Assembly (NCBI GenBank): GCA_016930075.1
Contig: JAFGHS010000075.1
Location: 1 to 64,000 of the forward strand
Direction of reading: 5' to 3'
Length of the DNA stretch: 64,000 nucleotides
DNA from: Deltaproteobacteria bacterium
GTDB lineage: Bacteria; Desulfobacterota; Syntrophia; Syntrophales; JAFGHS01
The notes beneath the pieces are model-generated. The model saw nothing but the letters and a program-made list of their open reading frames with translations. It did not search any database and had not been told where the DNA came from. Of this stretch, positions 25,147-33,581 are shown in pieces (position 1 is the stretch's first letter; each line of letters opens with the position of its first letter). The translations under genes were made by a program, and so were the position numbers.

Positions 25147-28074
25147 ATGAAACAACTTGCTAAACAGAAAATTCTTTCGTTTCTGAGACGTTGCGGATAT
25201 GTCGTGATGCGGGAAGACGATTGGGGCGACCTGTATCGTGAGAGCGAACGCTGGCGTGATCGCCGCAGGCATATTGTCCAACACCCGCCGATCCATGGCC
25301 AGCCCGATATCCAAATCTTCCGGACGCAGGCCGGACCGGGGGTGCGGCATATCGAAATTGCCGAACGTCTGATCTGCGCCTTTACCGCGGCATCGCGGGA
25401 TGAAGCGGACCGGCGCATTCCCGGAGCCGGGGACGACCTCTGGACGGCAATCCAGAAAGGTGAACTGGCCTCATTTTGGAACGTCATGGAACGAAAGGAT
25501 CCCCATGCGCTTTCCGAATATCTGCTGCGATTCGGCGACAACGGGACAGGCTTCGGGGGGCTTACCTTCCATCCGGACGGTTATAATCAGATCAGGGACG
25601 AATCGCATATCGCCCTTTCCTATTTCGACAAGGTGGTGTCTCTCGCAGAGGCCATGGGGTGCCTCCCTTACGAAAATCCGGAGCAGGGTCTCTGGGGCGA
25701 AAATCTGTATAAAAGCGTTGACGAGATTTTAGACGCCATTGAAGAAGAATTCGGCGCCCCCATAACGCCCCCGCAAAACGCCATCGGTGTCTTCGGCATT
25801 CAAACATCCCGTGGCGTTTTTCACTACCGCCATCTGAATGCCCTCTATGCGGCATGGCGGATCAAAACATTGCTATCCTCCGGCCCCGATGCCGTCTGTG
25901 AATATGGCGGAGGGCTGGGCGCCGTTCCATACTTCTTGCGAAGTCTGGGATTTCTTGACTATACGATATACGATCTTCCGATTGCGAATGTCTTTGCCGG
26001 GCATTTTCTCATGAACAGCCTTTCCCCGGAAGACGTGGCGTTATACGGCGAGAAGGGCGATACAGATACAATCAAGGTGCTTCCTTACTGGGAATGTCGG
26101 AACGCGCCGGATAAGCGTTTTGCTTTAACCATCAACCAGGATTCTTTCCCGGAAATCGACGAAGCGATGGTTCGCTCATATCTATCGGAAATTCTGAGAA
26201 CAACCCGCAGCTTCTTCATCAGCATCAATCAGGAGGGGCAGGCGCCCATCCCCGGCGGGGGCTGTAACCTGAATATTTCCCGGATGATGAAGTCATTGCC
26301 GTCATTTAGTCTCCTTCACAGGTCCCGGTATTGGATACGTGAAGGATATGTAGAAGAGATCTACAAAATCGGCGACGACAGGAGCGGCCAATTTTTTGAG
26401 AGGAAAAAGCAATCACCCTTGCAAGCAGCGGCTGAAACGAGGGAACAGAATATGCCGTTGACGGAAAACCATATGATGGTTGCAAAGCATCCCATCATAT
26501 TCAATACGCCCAAAAGACTGATCGAAGTATCTTCCTGGATTACGCATACGCCGTTTGCGTTTTTCCTTATCAGCATCCTGAAGCCGAAGGCCGTCGTGGA
26601 ACTGGGGGTTTTCAGCGGCCAGTCCTACGGCGCCTTTTGTCAGGCCGTGAAGACCCTGAGGCTCGACACCCGGTGTTACGGCATTGATACATGGAAAGGC
26701 GACACGCAACTTGGCGCATACGGCGAAGATGTGTATGAGGATTTATATTCCTACAACCAAAGGGAGTATGGCGATTTTTCGCGTCTTTTAAGAATGACGT
26801 TTGATGACGCCCTGTCCCGTTTTGAAGACGGAAGCATTGACCTGCTGCATATCGACGGCTTTCACACCTATGAAGGGGTCAAAAACGATTTTGAGTCCTG
26901 GCTGCCAAAAATGTCTCCAAGGGGCGTCATGGTTTTTCATGACACGTTCATTAAAGACCTTGATTTCGGCGTCTGGAAATTATGGGAAGAAATATCCCAA
27001 AAGTACCCCGGTTTTGAGTTTGTTCACGGTTACGGTCTTGGCGTGGCTGCTGTTGGTACAGAGGTCGATAAGGACTTCAGCGAATTTTTGCATGAAGCCA
27101 ATGGGGGCAGATTTGTCGGCAAGCTATTCAATGCTTTAGGCCAGCTCGCTTTGTCCGAAGCGAGAATCAACAGGCTGAGCATTGATTCCCACAAGCAGGA
27201 ACAGACAGAAATCATTATCCCCGACTTCAATCGCGAGGATTACATGGATACCGTAAGGTCGGTGGATGCCATGCCGCTGCCGCCGGAAGCGGATGGGAAG
27301 AAGAAATGCGCCATCTTCGTTATGGTAAAAGATGAAGATGTATTTTTACCCATCTGGTTGAAATATTACAGCCGTTACATGGACGGAAGCGACATCTATG
27401 TTTTCGACCATCGAAGTATTGACGGCAGCGTGCAGAAATGTATGAAGGATTATCAATTCAATGTCATTCGTTTGAATTACCCTTTAAGTTTTGATCATCT
27501 TTGGTTTAAATTTGTTGCCGACACGGTGCAGAAAAAGCTTCTTCAGCATTACGAATATGTCATCTTTACGGATATTGATGAAATAATTCTGCCTGATGTC
27601 AATAAATACAAGGGCCTGGACGACTATATTCAGAAACTGGACAAGGATCACGTACGCTGCATCGGGTATGACCTGATCCATCTGCCGCACAGGGACGAAT
27701 CCCCCTACGACGCTTCCCGATCGGTCTTGTCTCAGAGACGGTTCTGGTATCATACGCATTGGTACAATAAAACACTGATATCCCGTCAGCCGTTGAACTG
27801 GGAAATCGGGTTCCATGTGGTTCGCAATCTGGATTCCACGATGGATGAAGATTTGATGCTGATTCATCTCCACAAGCTCGATTTTGATCTTTGCTGGAGA
27901 AAAAGCTTTGAGCGGGCCCGTCTCAAATGGCCTTATGAGGATATCATCAACAACAGGGGCTGGCAGAACAGGATTACGGATATTGACAAATTCAGGGATT
28001 ATTACGAAGGATGGCCGGATAACTTTAAAATAGAGGAAATTCCTGAGGACTTAAGAAAAAGCAATATTTTCTAA
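25147..28074 (+). CDS. Three-domain fusion: sugar O-methyltransferase, second methyltransferase and glycosyltransferase
   Basis: This 975-residue protein holds three enzymes. The N-terminal part (about 1-420) resembles putative sugar O-methyltransferases, with YGGGLGAVPYFLRSLG near 252. The middle part (about 455-655) is a Methyltransf_24-type domain with VVELGVFSGQSYG (about 482), YGIDTWKGD, LLHIDGFHTYEGV and VFHDTF. The C-terminal part (about 715-965) resembles GT92/Glyco_tranf_2_4 enzymes, with KCAIFVMVKDED, a D-x-D in FTDIDEI (about 806) and RRFWYHTHWYNK. No signal peptide or membrane span is seen. The middle domain is a clear relative of the N-terminus of the protein at 39373. It starts 18 bases after the tandem methyltransferase gene, so it belongs to the export operon. 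Confidence 0.8.
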   Translation: MKQLAKQKILSFLRRCGYVVMREDDWGDLYRESERWRDRRRHIVQHPPIHGQPDIQIFRTQAGPGVRHIEIAERLICAFTAASRDEADRRIPGAGDDLWTAIQKGELASFWNVMERKDPHALSEYLLRFGDNGTGFGGLTFHPDGYNQIRDESHIALSYFDKVVSLAEAMGCLPYENPEQGLWGENLYKSVDEILDAIEEEFGAPITPPQNAIGVFGIQTSRGVFHYRHLNALYAAWRIKTLLSSGPDAVCEYGGGLGAVPYFLRSLGFLDYTIYDLPIANVFAGHFLMNSLSPEDVALYGEKGDTDTIKVLPYWECRNAPDKRFALTINQDSFPEIDEAMVRSYLSEILRTTRSFFISINQEGQAPIPGGGCNLNISRMMKSLPSFSLLHRSRYWIREGYVEEIYKIGDDRSGQFFERKKQSPLQAAAETREQNMPLTENHMMVAKHPIIFNTPKRLIEVSSWITHTPFAFFLISILKPKAVVELGVFSGQSYGAFCQAVKTLRLDTRCYGIDTWKGDTQLGAYGEDVYEDLYSYNQREYGDFSRLLRMTFDDALSRFEDGSIDLLHIDGFHTYEGVKNDFESWLPKMSPRGVMVFHDTFIKDLDFGVWKLWEEISQKYPGFEFVHGYGLGVAAVGTEVDKDFSEFLHEANGGRFVGKLFNALGQLALSEARINRLSIDSHKQEQTEIIIPDFNREDYMDTVRSVDAMPLPPEADGKKKCAIFVMVKDEDVFLPIWLKYYSRYMDGSDIYVFDHRSIDGSVQKCMKDYQFNVIRLNYPLSFDHLWFKFVADTVQKKLLQHYEYVIFTDIDEIILPDVNKYKGLDDYIQKLDKDHVRCIGYDLIHLPHRDESPYDASRSVLSQRRFWYHTHWYNKTLISRQPLNWEIGFHVVRNLDSTMDEDLMLIHLHKLDFDLCWRKSFERARLKWPYEDIINNRGWQNRITDIDKFRDYYEGWPDNFKIEEIPEDLRKSNIF

Positions 28075-28134
28075 AGATAATGGCTGGTTTCACAGGATCA
28101 TGAGAATCGTCAAATAAAAGAGAGGGAGGAATAC

Positions 28135-28773
28135 GTGAAAATAATATCCATAAAAGATTTTAACATCCCCGACGTCAAGATTATCCGCTTTGCCCGTTTT
28201 TGCGACCAGCGCGGTTATTTTTCCGAATCGTTCCGCGACAGCGATTTTTACAATAATCCGGAAATGGAATTTATGAAAGGTATGGCCTTTGTCCAAATGA
28301 ATGAGAGCTATTCCCGCCTCCTGACCATACGGGGGCTTCATTTCCAATGGAATCCCTTCATGGGGAAACTGGTCCGCACCCTGCGCGGCCGCATGGTCGA
28401 TTTGATGCTCGATATCCGCAAAGGATCGTCCACCTTTGGCATGGCTTCCATGTATGACATGCCGGCCTGCCTGGAGCGTGATTACACGGAGTGGATTTGG
28501 GTTCCTCCGGGATTCGCCCACGGCAATTTCTTTACCGAGGACAGCCAGATAGAGTATCTCTGCACCGGTGAGTACAGCCCCGGATGCGAGGCGGGCATAT
28601 CACCGCTGGCGAAGGACATCAACTGGTCCCTGGCCGACGGCAGCTTGAAAAAGGAATTTGATTCCATCGCGGTGAAAACAACGCTCATGACCGACAAAGA
28701 CAGAGACGGTTTTTCCCTCAAAGCATGGTTAAATGATGATCGTTCCGGGAATTTCATATACGGGAAATGTTAA
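28135..28773 (+). CDS. RmlC-like sugar nucleotide 3,5-epimerase
   Basis: This 212-residue cupin protein is of the dTDP-4-dehydrorhamnose 3,5-epimerase family. Expected motifs are present: DQRGYFSESFR (about 22-32), the IRGLHFQWNP segment bearing the catalytic His (about 64-73), VDLMLDIRKGSSTFG (about 86-100) and WIWVPPGFAHGN (about 121-132). The start is GTG at 28135 after the very strong agagggagga. The neighbouring SDR gene is RmlD-like, so the pair may finish a deoxysugar nucleotide. No RmlA or RmlB homologue is obvious beside them, so the exact sugar is uncertain. Confidence 0.85.
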   Translation: MKIISIKDFNIPDVKIIRFARFCDQRGYFSESFRDSDFYNNPEMEFMKGMAFVQMNESYSRLLTIRGLHFQWNPFMGKLVRTLRGRMVDLMLDIRKGSSTFGMASMYDMPACLERDYTEWIWVPPGFAHGNFFTEDSQIEYLCTGEYSPGCEAGISPLAKDINWSLADGSLKKEFDSIAVKTTLMTDKDRDGFSLKAWLNDDRSGNFIYGKC

Positions 28774-28784
28774 GGGTGACGAAT

Positions 28785-29507
28785 ATGACGGATCAAAGGA
28801 AAATACTCTTCACGGGCGGAAGCGGCTTGCTTGGGTCCGAATTTAAAAAAATCCTGCCGGATGCATGCTATCCTTCGAGGACGGATTTTGATGTTACGAA
28901 CTACGATCAGATGGATCGATACGTAGGAGACGGTAACTGGTCTGTGATGATCCATGCCGCCGCGTTTACGTCGCCTCCTAAAGTCGATCAGGATCCCCTT
29001 CGCGCTATCGATGTGAATATCATCGGCACGTCGAATGTCGTTAAGCTGTGCAAAAAATACGGCCTGAAACTGATCTATATTTGCACGGATTATGTTTTCA
29101 AAGGTGACTGTGGAAACTACAAAGAGGATGATCCGGTTTTTCCGGTGAATAAATACGCCTGGTCAAAACTCGGCGGCGAATGCGCCGTCCGCCTGTATGA
29201 TAATTCGATCATTGTCAGGACAACCTTTGGGCCCGATGTGTTTCCTTATGAAAAGGCCTTTGTGGATCAGTGGACCAGCCGGGAGAGCGTTTCGATTACG
29301 GCGCGGATGATTGCGGCCCTTCTCGATAAGGATTTTAAGGGGACCGTTCATGTCGGCGGCAAAAGAAAATCCGTATTTGCCTATGCCAAAGGTCTTGATT
29401 CGAAAAAAGATATAAAAGAATTATCGATCCACGAGATTGATTTTACGGTTCCGGCAGATACGTCCATGAACTGCGACCTGTATAACGGCCTGGTCGGCAA
29501 GAAATAG
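28785..29507 (+). CDS. RmlD-like sugar nucleotide reductase (SDR)
   Basis: This extended SDR of about 240 residues belongs to the dTDP-4-dehydrorhamnose reductase group. It has the Rossmann loop TGGSGLLGS (about 10-18), DFDVTNYDQMD, VMIHAAAFTSPPKVDQDP and IYICTDYVFKG with the catalytic Thr/Asp region. The YxxxK is in YAWSKLGGE and is followed by IVRTTFGPD. The frame opens at 28767, but ATG 28785 has aagggtga at ideal spacing. It is shorter than RmlD (about 290) because the C-terminal substrate part is reduced. It probably reduces the 4-keto product of the neighbouring epimerase, which is an inference from order. Confidence 0.8.
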   Translation: MTDQRKILFTGGSGLLGSEFKKILPDACYPSRTDFDVTNYDQMDRYVGDGNWSVMIHAAAFTSPPKVDQDPLRAIDVNIIGTSNVVKLCKKYGLKLIYICTDYVFKGDCGNYKEDDPVFPVNKYAWSKLGGECAVRLYDNSIIVRTTFGPDVFPYEKAFVDQWTSRESVSITARMIAALLDKDFKGTVHVGGKRKSVFAYAKGLDSKKDIKELSIHEIDFTVPADTSMNCDLYNGLVGKK

Positions 29508-29550
29508 TAATATTGTTAAACATTTTGATTAAATAAGGGAGCAGGGTAAT

Positions 29551-30507
29551 ATGAAAATTCTTTTAGCCGGCGGTGCGGGATACATCGGATCCGTTCTTGC
29601 ACCCGTTTTGATCGATCATGGTTATGACGTTGAAGTCATCGACTTGCTTTGGTTCGGCAACCATCTTCCAAAAGAAGTAAAGGTGATCAAAAAGGAACTC
29701 TTTGAATGCAAAAAAGAGGATTTGATCGGTTATGACCAGGTCATTTTTCTTGCCGGTCTTTCCAACGATCCCATGGCGGAATTTAATCCGGCAAAGAATT
29801 TTATCGACAACGGCGCCCTGCCGTCCTATCTGGCATACAAAGCCAAAAAGGCAGGGGTTAAGCGCTTCATTTACGCCTCTTCGTGTTCGGTTTATGGTTA
29901 TACGGTTGACAAGCTCTATGATGAAGAATCGCCGGCGATCAGCAATTATCCGTATGGGATATCCAAACTCCAGGGAGAGCGGGGCGTACTGCAAATGCAG
30001 GATGAAAATTTTTCAGTCATCGCCCTCAGGCAGGGGACCATCTGTGGTTTCAGCCCCCGTATGCGGTTTGATCTGATCGTCAACACGATGTTTAAAGCCG
30101 CTTTTTTAGATAAGACAATCACGGTCAATAATCCGTCCATCTGGCGGCCCGTTTACGACATTCGCGATGCCGCAAATGCCTTTGTCCGGGCGATACAGGC
30201 GAATTATTCCATAAACGGCGTATTCAATGTCACCTCCGATAATTACACCGTCGGTCAGGTTGCCGATCTCGTAAAGCACGAAATGGAGAAGAAAACCGGC
30301 AATAAAATAACGTTGGATATTAAAAATATTCAGGATTTTAGAAACTATAAGGTAACGGTCGACAAGGCAAAAACCTATCTTGGCTTTCAGCCCTTGTACA
30401 CCATTAAAGGCATCGTTGATCATTTGTTTGATCATATTCATTATTTCGGTGATTTTGAAAATGACGAGTTTTATAACCTGCGGACATTTAAGAATATTCA
30501 GTTTTAG
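29551..30507 (+). CDS. NAD-dependent nucleotide-sugar epimerase/dehydratase (SDR)
   Basis: This is a 318-residue extended SDR. It has the NAD-binding loop GGAGYIGS (about 7-14), VIFLAGLSNDPM, the active-site Ser in YASSCSVYG (about 107-115), the YxxxK in YPYGISKLQGE (about 133-143), the RQGTICGFSPRMRFD segment and RPVYDIRDAANAF. The family includes UDP-glucose 4-epimerase-like and GDP/CDP-sugar enzymes; the exact reaction cannot be read. A strong ribosome-binding site (gggagcagggt) precedes the ATG. It probably works with the RmlC/RmlD-like pair just upstream. Confidence 0.82.
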   Translation: MKILLAGGAGYIGSVLAPVLIDHGYDVEVIDLLWFGNHLPKEVKVIKKELFECKKEDLIGYDQVIFLAGLSNDPMAEFNPAKNFIDNGALPSYLAYKAKKAGVKRFIYASSCSVYGYTVDKLYDEESPAISNYPYGISKLQGERGVLQMQDENFSVIALRQGTICGFSPRMRFDLIVNTMFKAAFLDKTITVNNPSIWRPVYDIRDAANAFVRAIQANYSINGVFNVTSDNYTVGQVADLVKHEMEKKTGNKITLDIKNIQDFRNYKVTVDKAKTYLGFQPLYTIKGIVDHLFDHIHYFGDFENDEFYNLRTFKNIQF

Positions 30508-30596
30508 CAGGAGCAGGTCGCAAATTTATTATGAATATCGCAAAGTCCATATATGTAGCGCATAAATGACATTCATGGTGTAAAAGGCGTGAGTTT

Positions 30597-31739
30597 ATGG
30601 CTGAAAACGTCATGAATCCCATAAATTTCAACTCGAAAAATCATTCCACGGAAATTGATTCTCTGAGGGCCGTAGCGGCGCTTCTGGTCTTTTTTTACCA
30701 TTCTGTCGGGGTGATGATAAAGCCGAATCCCGCGTTTCCTCACGATGCATCGGGTTATCTTTTAAGCTTTGTTTTTACGGGTGCGACAGGCGTCACCCTG
30801 TTTTTTGTCATCAGCAGTTTTCTCCTTTCGATCCCGTTTTATCTGAAACCGGATAACAGCAGGGTAAGTTTCTTCAAAAAAAGGCTATTGCGCATACTCC
30901 CGATGTATTTCTTCATTGTTCTCATTGCAGGATTACTGGCGGGGAGAAACAATCCGATGGAAGTTGTCCGTTCATTTTTCTTTCTTTTTGACGCCTGGGC
31001 GCTATTTCCTTTTAGCACGCCCTGGTGGAGCCTGCGCACGGAGATGGAATTTTACATTCTTCTCGGCCTTCTCATGCCGTTGATTCATTTCCGGAAAGGA
31101 AGGCCCATTCTTCTTGCATCCATTGCCGCAATCTTCATTGGCAGATACTTCATCTTCGCACATCCGGAGCTTTCAGGATCAAACCGCTATCTATATAATA
31201 TACTGTTTCAGTCGGCAGTATCTCATGCCCCGACCTTTTTGATCGGAATCGCCGCTTCCATCATTTATATCAAGTTCGGGGCATCCATGAAGGCGTATTT
31301 TTTTAAAAGCAAAATTTTCAATAGTGTCGTATCCGACTTCATTTTTTTTCTCATTTTGGCTGTTCTTGCGTTCGTGTTGAGGAAAGTGGCGATAATGGGC
31401 AGCATGATTCATGCCGAATTGAAATGGCCGCAGCATCATACCTATGAGGCATTCCTCTGGAGCCTCGTGCTGCTTTCGCTTATTGTTCTTCCCATGAGAA
31501 TTAAATCGTTGATTTCAAACAGATTTCTTGCACGCATTGGGGAAACGACCTATTCGTTCTACCTCATCAATCTTCCCGTGATGTTTTATATTGATACAAA
31601 TTTGCTTTCCATACAGAAAGGATTTACCTTGATTTATTTTGGTAAACTGCTGCTGATTCTCATGGTGACGTTGATATTGTCGTTTCTTTCTTACCGCTTT
31701 ATAGAAAGGCCTTTTTTGCGCATTAAAGACCGTCTGTGA
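30597..31739 (+). CDS. Acyltransferase-3 (OafA-like) O-acetyltransferase
   Basis: This 380-residue polytopic inner-membrane protein is of the acyltransferase-3 family, with about ten hydrophobic segments. The N-terminal signature is EIDSLRAVAALLVFFYHS (about 19-36), containing the Arg and catalytic-type His of the family. The SLRTEMEFYILLG region (about 145-157) and the C-terminal IGETTYSFYLINLPV (about 310-324) are also typical. Such proteins O-acetylate O-antigen or other surface sugars; the target is unknown. The base composition is more AT-rich than the genes around it, possibly because it is a membrane protein or because it was acquired. Confidence 0.85.
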   Translation: MAENVMNPINFNSKNHSTEIDSLRAVAALLVFFYHSVGVMIKPNPAFPHDASGYLLSFVFTGATGVTLFFVISSFLLSIPFYLKPDNSRVSFFKKRLLRILPMYFFIVLIAGLLAGRNNPMEVVRSFFFLFDAWALFPFSTPWWSLRTEMEFYILLGLLMPLIHFRKGRPILLASIAAIFIGRYFIFAHPELSGSNRYLYNILFQSAVSHAPTFLIGIAASIIYIKFGASMKAYFFKSKIFNSVVSDFIFFLILAVLAFVLRKVAIMGSMIHAELKWPQHHTYEAFLWSLVLLSLIVLPMRIKSLISNRFLARIGETTYSFYLINLPVMFYIDTNLLSIQKGFTLIYFGKLLLILMVTLILSFLSYRFIERPFLRIKDRL

Positions 31740-31748
31740 CGGTGAAGA

Positions 31749-33401
31749 TTAGTCGCCTTTCTTTGCGAATTTGCATGCAGAAACGATCAATGATGAAATC
31801 CGCCACCTTTTTTTCTCAATATTCTGATCTGCGACGTGGCAATCCCTTTCAACAAAATATACCCTTCTGCCTTCAACCGTATTGGTCGGGTATGTAATTG
31901 AGAATATGGCTGCTTTTCCGGGAAAATCCACAGGGGAAAGAAAGATAAGTAAAAAACGGTCATGCATGGTATTATCTATAAAAACAGATGTACCTTCCGG
32001 GTAGTCCCTGATCGTTTTCTTGATGTCGGAAACAGTATCATCGTACAGCTTTCGTTCTCTTGCCGATTCATTCGCCGGGTCAATTGTTTTTGCGGTCCGG
32101 ATGCTGGGATATATGGAACATGCGATTAATATGCATGTAAAGATTACGGCGATTTTTGAAATTTTCGGATAATTATTCAGTAGTTCATGGGCCATTAAAA
32201 TGATGGTAACGATAACAATGATTAAAATGACATAATAATACCGGGGAGTGATTGATCCAATGCTGATAGGAATATTGAACATCAGATAATAGAACGCTCG
32301 TCCGTATGCCGTCAGCCCGATTAATCCGAGGAAAAGAATGCTGAGTACGGCGTAAAACCTGAATCTGTTGCCTTTAGAACGTAAAAACAAAACAGTAAAC
32401 AGCATGCCGACAGGAAGTGAGATAAAAAAAGCGGCCGGCGGGAATGTTGTCATGGATGTTACAAAAAGCAAAGGAAAGGCGCCTGCACAATAAATACTGT
32501 ATGCGGCCATCCTGATCAGCATTTCCAGCATGTGACGATAATAGGTCAGAGCAATACCCGAGGCAACAAGTTGTGCCTGCTGAACGTCCCCGCCGAAAAA
32601 ATTATAAAATGTGTCTCTGAAAATATACAATAACAAAATAAGGATGATGACCGGAAACATAGATGCCGCGATTTTCAATTTGCTTTCATTTTCCCAAAGA
32701 ATCATCACGATCGCAATGGGCGCCAGGCATGCGAGCGCCAACCCGCTTCCGTAAGACGCTGCCATCAGGAGCAAGTAGGCGGACCATCGTAACGCCACGG
32801 GCGGTGAAAAAGCGAAGGCTCCTTTTTGGACTTTGATGAGCTCGTAAAAAAACAACAGGAAGAAAAGGCCGACCAGAATTTGACCGTATGCACTATACCA
32901 TGCCAAGGTTGCATAACTGACGGGGCTGATTCCCCAAATCATCGTTCCAATAGCGGCAAACGATGATTTATTTGTTAAAAGATGAAGAATTTTATACAGA
33001 AAGTATGCAACGCACAGGTGGGTTATAAGAACGATTGAAAAATAGGCCACCGAATTTAAGCCGAACAACTTAAACATCAAATAGAATATCAGATTGCGGA
33101 AGATATACAGATGGCCGCCATGAGAAGAAAAAATGAATTCAAGCGGTCTCCAGTTGGAAATCTGGTACAAGTGCAGAAAGTCATCTGCATAAAAGAAATT
33201 AAAAAGAAGTTGAAAATTTACAATGACAATAACGGCAAGTGACATGACAAGCATCGTTTGCTTTGCGTGTGTATGAAACAGGGAATAAATTTTTAATCTT
33301 GATTGTTTACACTGCAAAGCTATACCGTGCCTCCCTATCGCTTTGTTAAGAATTACCGGAAAATCTGTAAATATTTCATCAGGATCGAAGAGGTTCCTCA
33401 T
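31749..33401 (-). CDS. Polytopic membrane protein, possible GT-C glycosyltransferase or polymerase
   Basis: This is a hydrophobic protein with about eleven membrane segments. The first large periplasmic loop holds YADDFLHLYQ (about residues 70-80), an acidic DD pair after the first span, as in GT-C enzymes that use polyprenyl-linked sugars. A soluble C-terminal part of about 110 residues follows. The open frame reaches 33533. There it runs antisense over a glycosyltransferase gene relic (33400-33522), so the longest start is doubtful. ATG 33401 or 33254 are candidates, and neither has a strong ribosome-binding site. It is the only minus-strand gene inside the plus-strand locus, convergent with the O-acetyltransferase. 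A side-branch transferase or a Wzy-like function are both possible. Confidence 0.6.
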   Translation of the reverse strand: MRNLFDPDEIFTDFPVILNKAIGRHGIALQCKQSRLKIYSLFHTHAKQTMLVMSLAVIVIVNFQLLFNFFYADDFLHLYQISNWRPLEFIFSSHGGHLYIFRNLIFYLMFKLFGLNSVAYFSIVLITHLCVAYFLYKILHLLTNKSSFAAIGTMIWGISPVSYATLAWYSAYGQILVGLFFLLFFYELIKVQKGAFAFSPPVALRWSAYLLLMAASYGSGLALACLAPIAIVMILWENESKLKIAASMFPVIILILLLYIFRDTFYNFFGGDVQQAQLVASGIALTYYRHMLEMLIRMAAYSIYCAGAFPLLFVTSMTTFPPAAFFISLPVGMLFTVLFLRSKGNRFRFYAVLSILFLGLIGLTAYGRAFYYLMFNIPISIGSITPRYYYVILIIVIVTIILMAHELLNNYPKISKIAVIFTCILIACSIYPSIRTAKTIDPANESARERKLYDDTVSDIKKTIRDYPEGTSVFIDNTMHDRFLLIFLSPVDFPGKAAIFSITYPTNTVEGRRVYFVERDCHVADQNIEKKRWRISSLIVSACKFAKKGD

Positions 33402-33522
33402 GATGGAAGAACAGATACCCCAATCGCCGCTCAAATTCCCTACAAGGAACCACTCGGAAGCACCGGTAGACTGCCTCAATCGCCTCAAAAAAGTCAAATA
33501 TAATAATATGAAAGTGGTCTGA
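33400..33522 (+). pseudogene. 5' relic of a GT2 gene (third copy of the 36073/37416 family)
   Basis: Read on the plus strand, 33400-33522 gives a 40-codon frame that starts ATGATGGAAGAA and ends in TGA. It aligns with the first 40 codons of the GT2 gene at 36073. Matching blocks include gtaga(c/t)tgcctcaat(c/a)gcctcaaa(a/g)aagtc and the surrounding codons, with the same spacing apart from two compensating single-base shifts near the start. The product resembles residues 1-40 only, so it is a broken copy. It sits upstream of the epimerase gene at 33582. Confidence 0.75.
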
Positions 33523-33581
33523 ATTTGTAACATGGAAATAAATACATTGTGCTGATAATCATTCCAAAAGTGAGGTGAAAA

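Noticed and set aside
31749-33533. Calling the membrane protein Wzy or Wzx outright
   Set aside because: The DD motif and soluble tail fit GT-C enzymes as well as polymerases, and the locus has an ABC exporter, so neither name can be supported.
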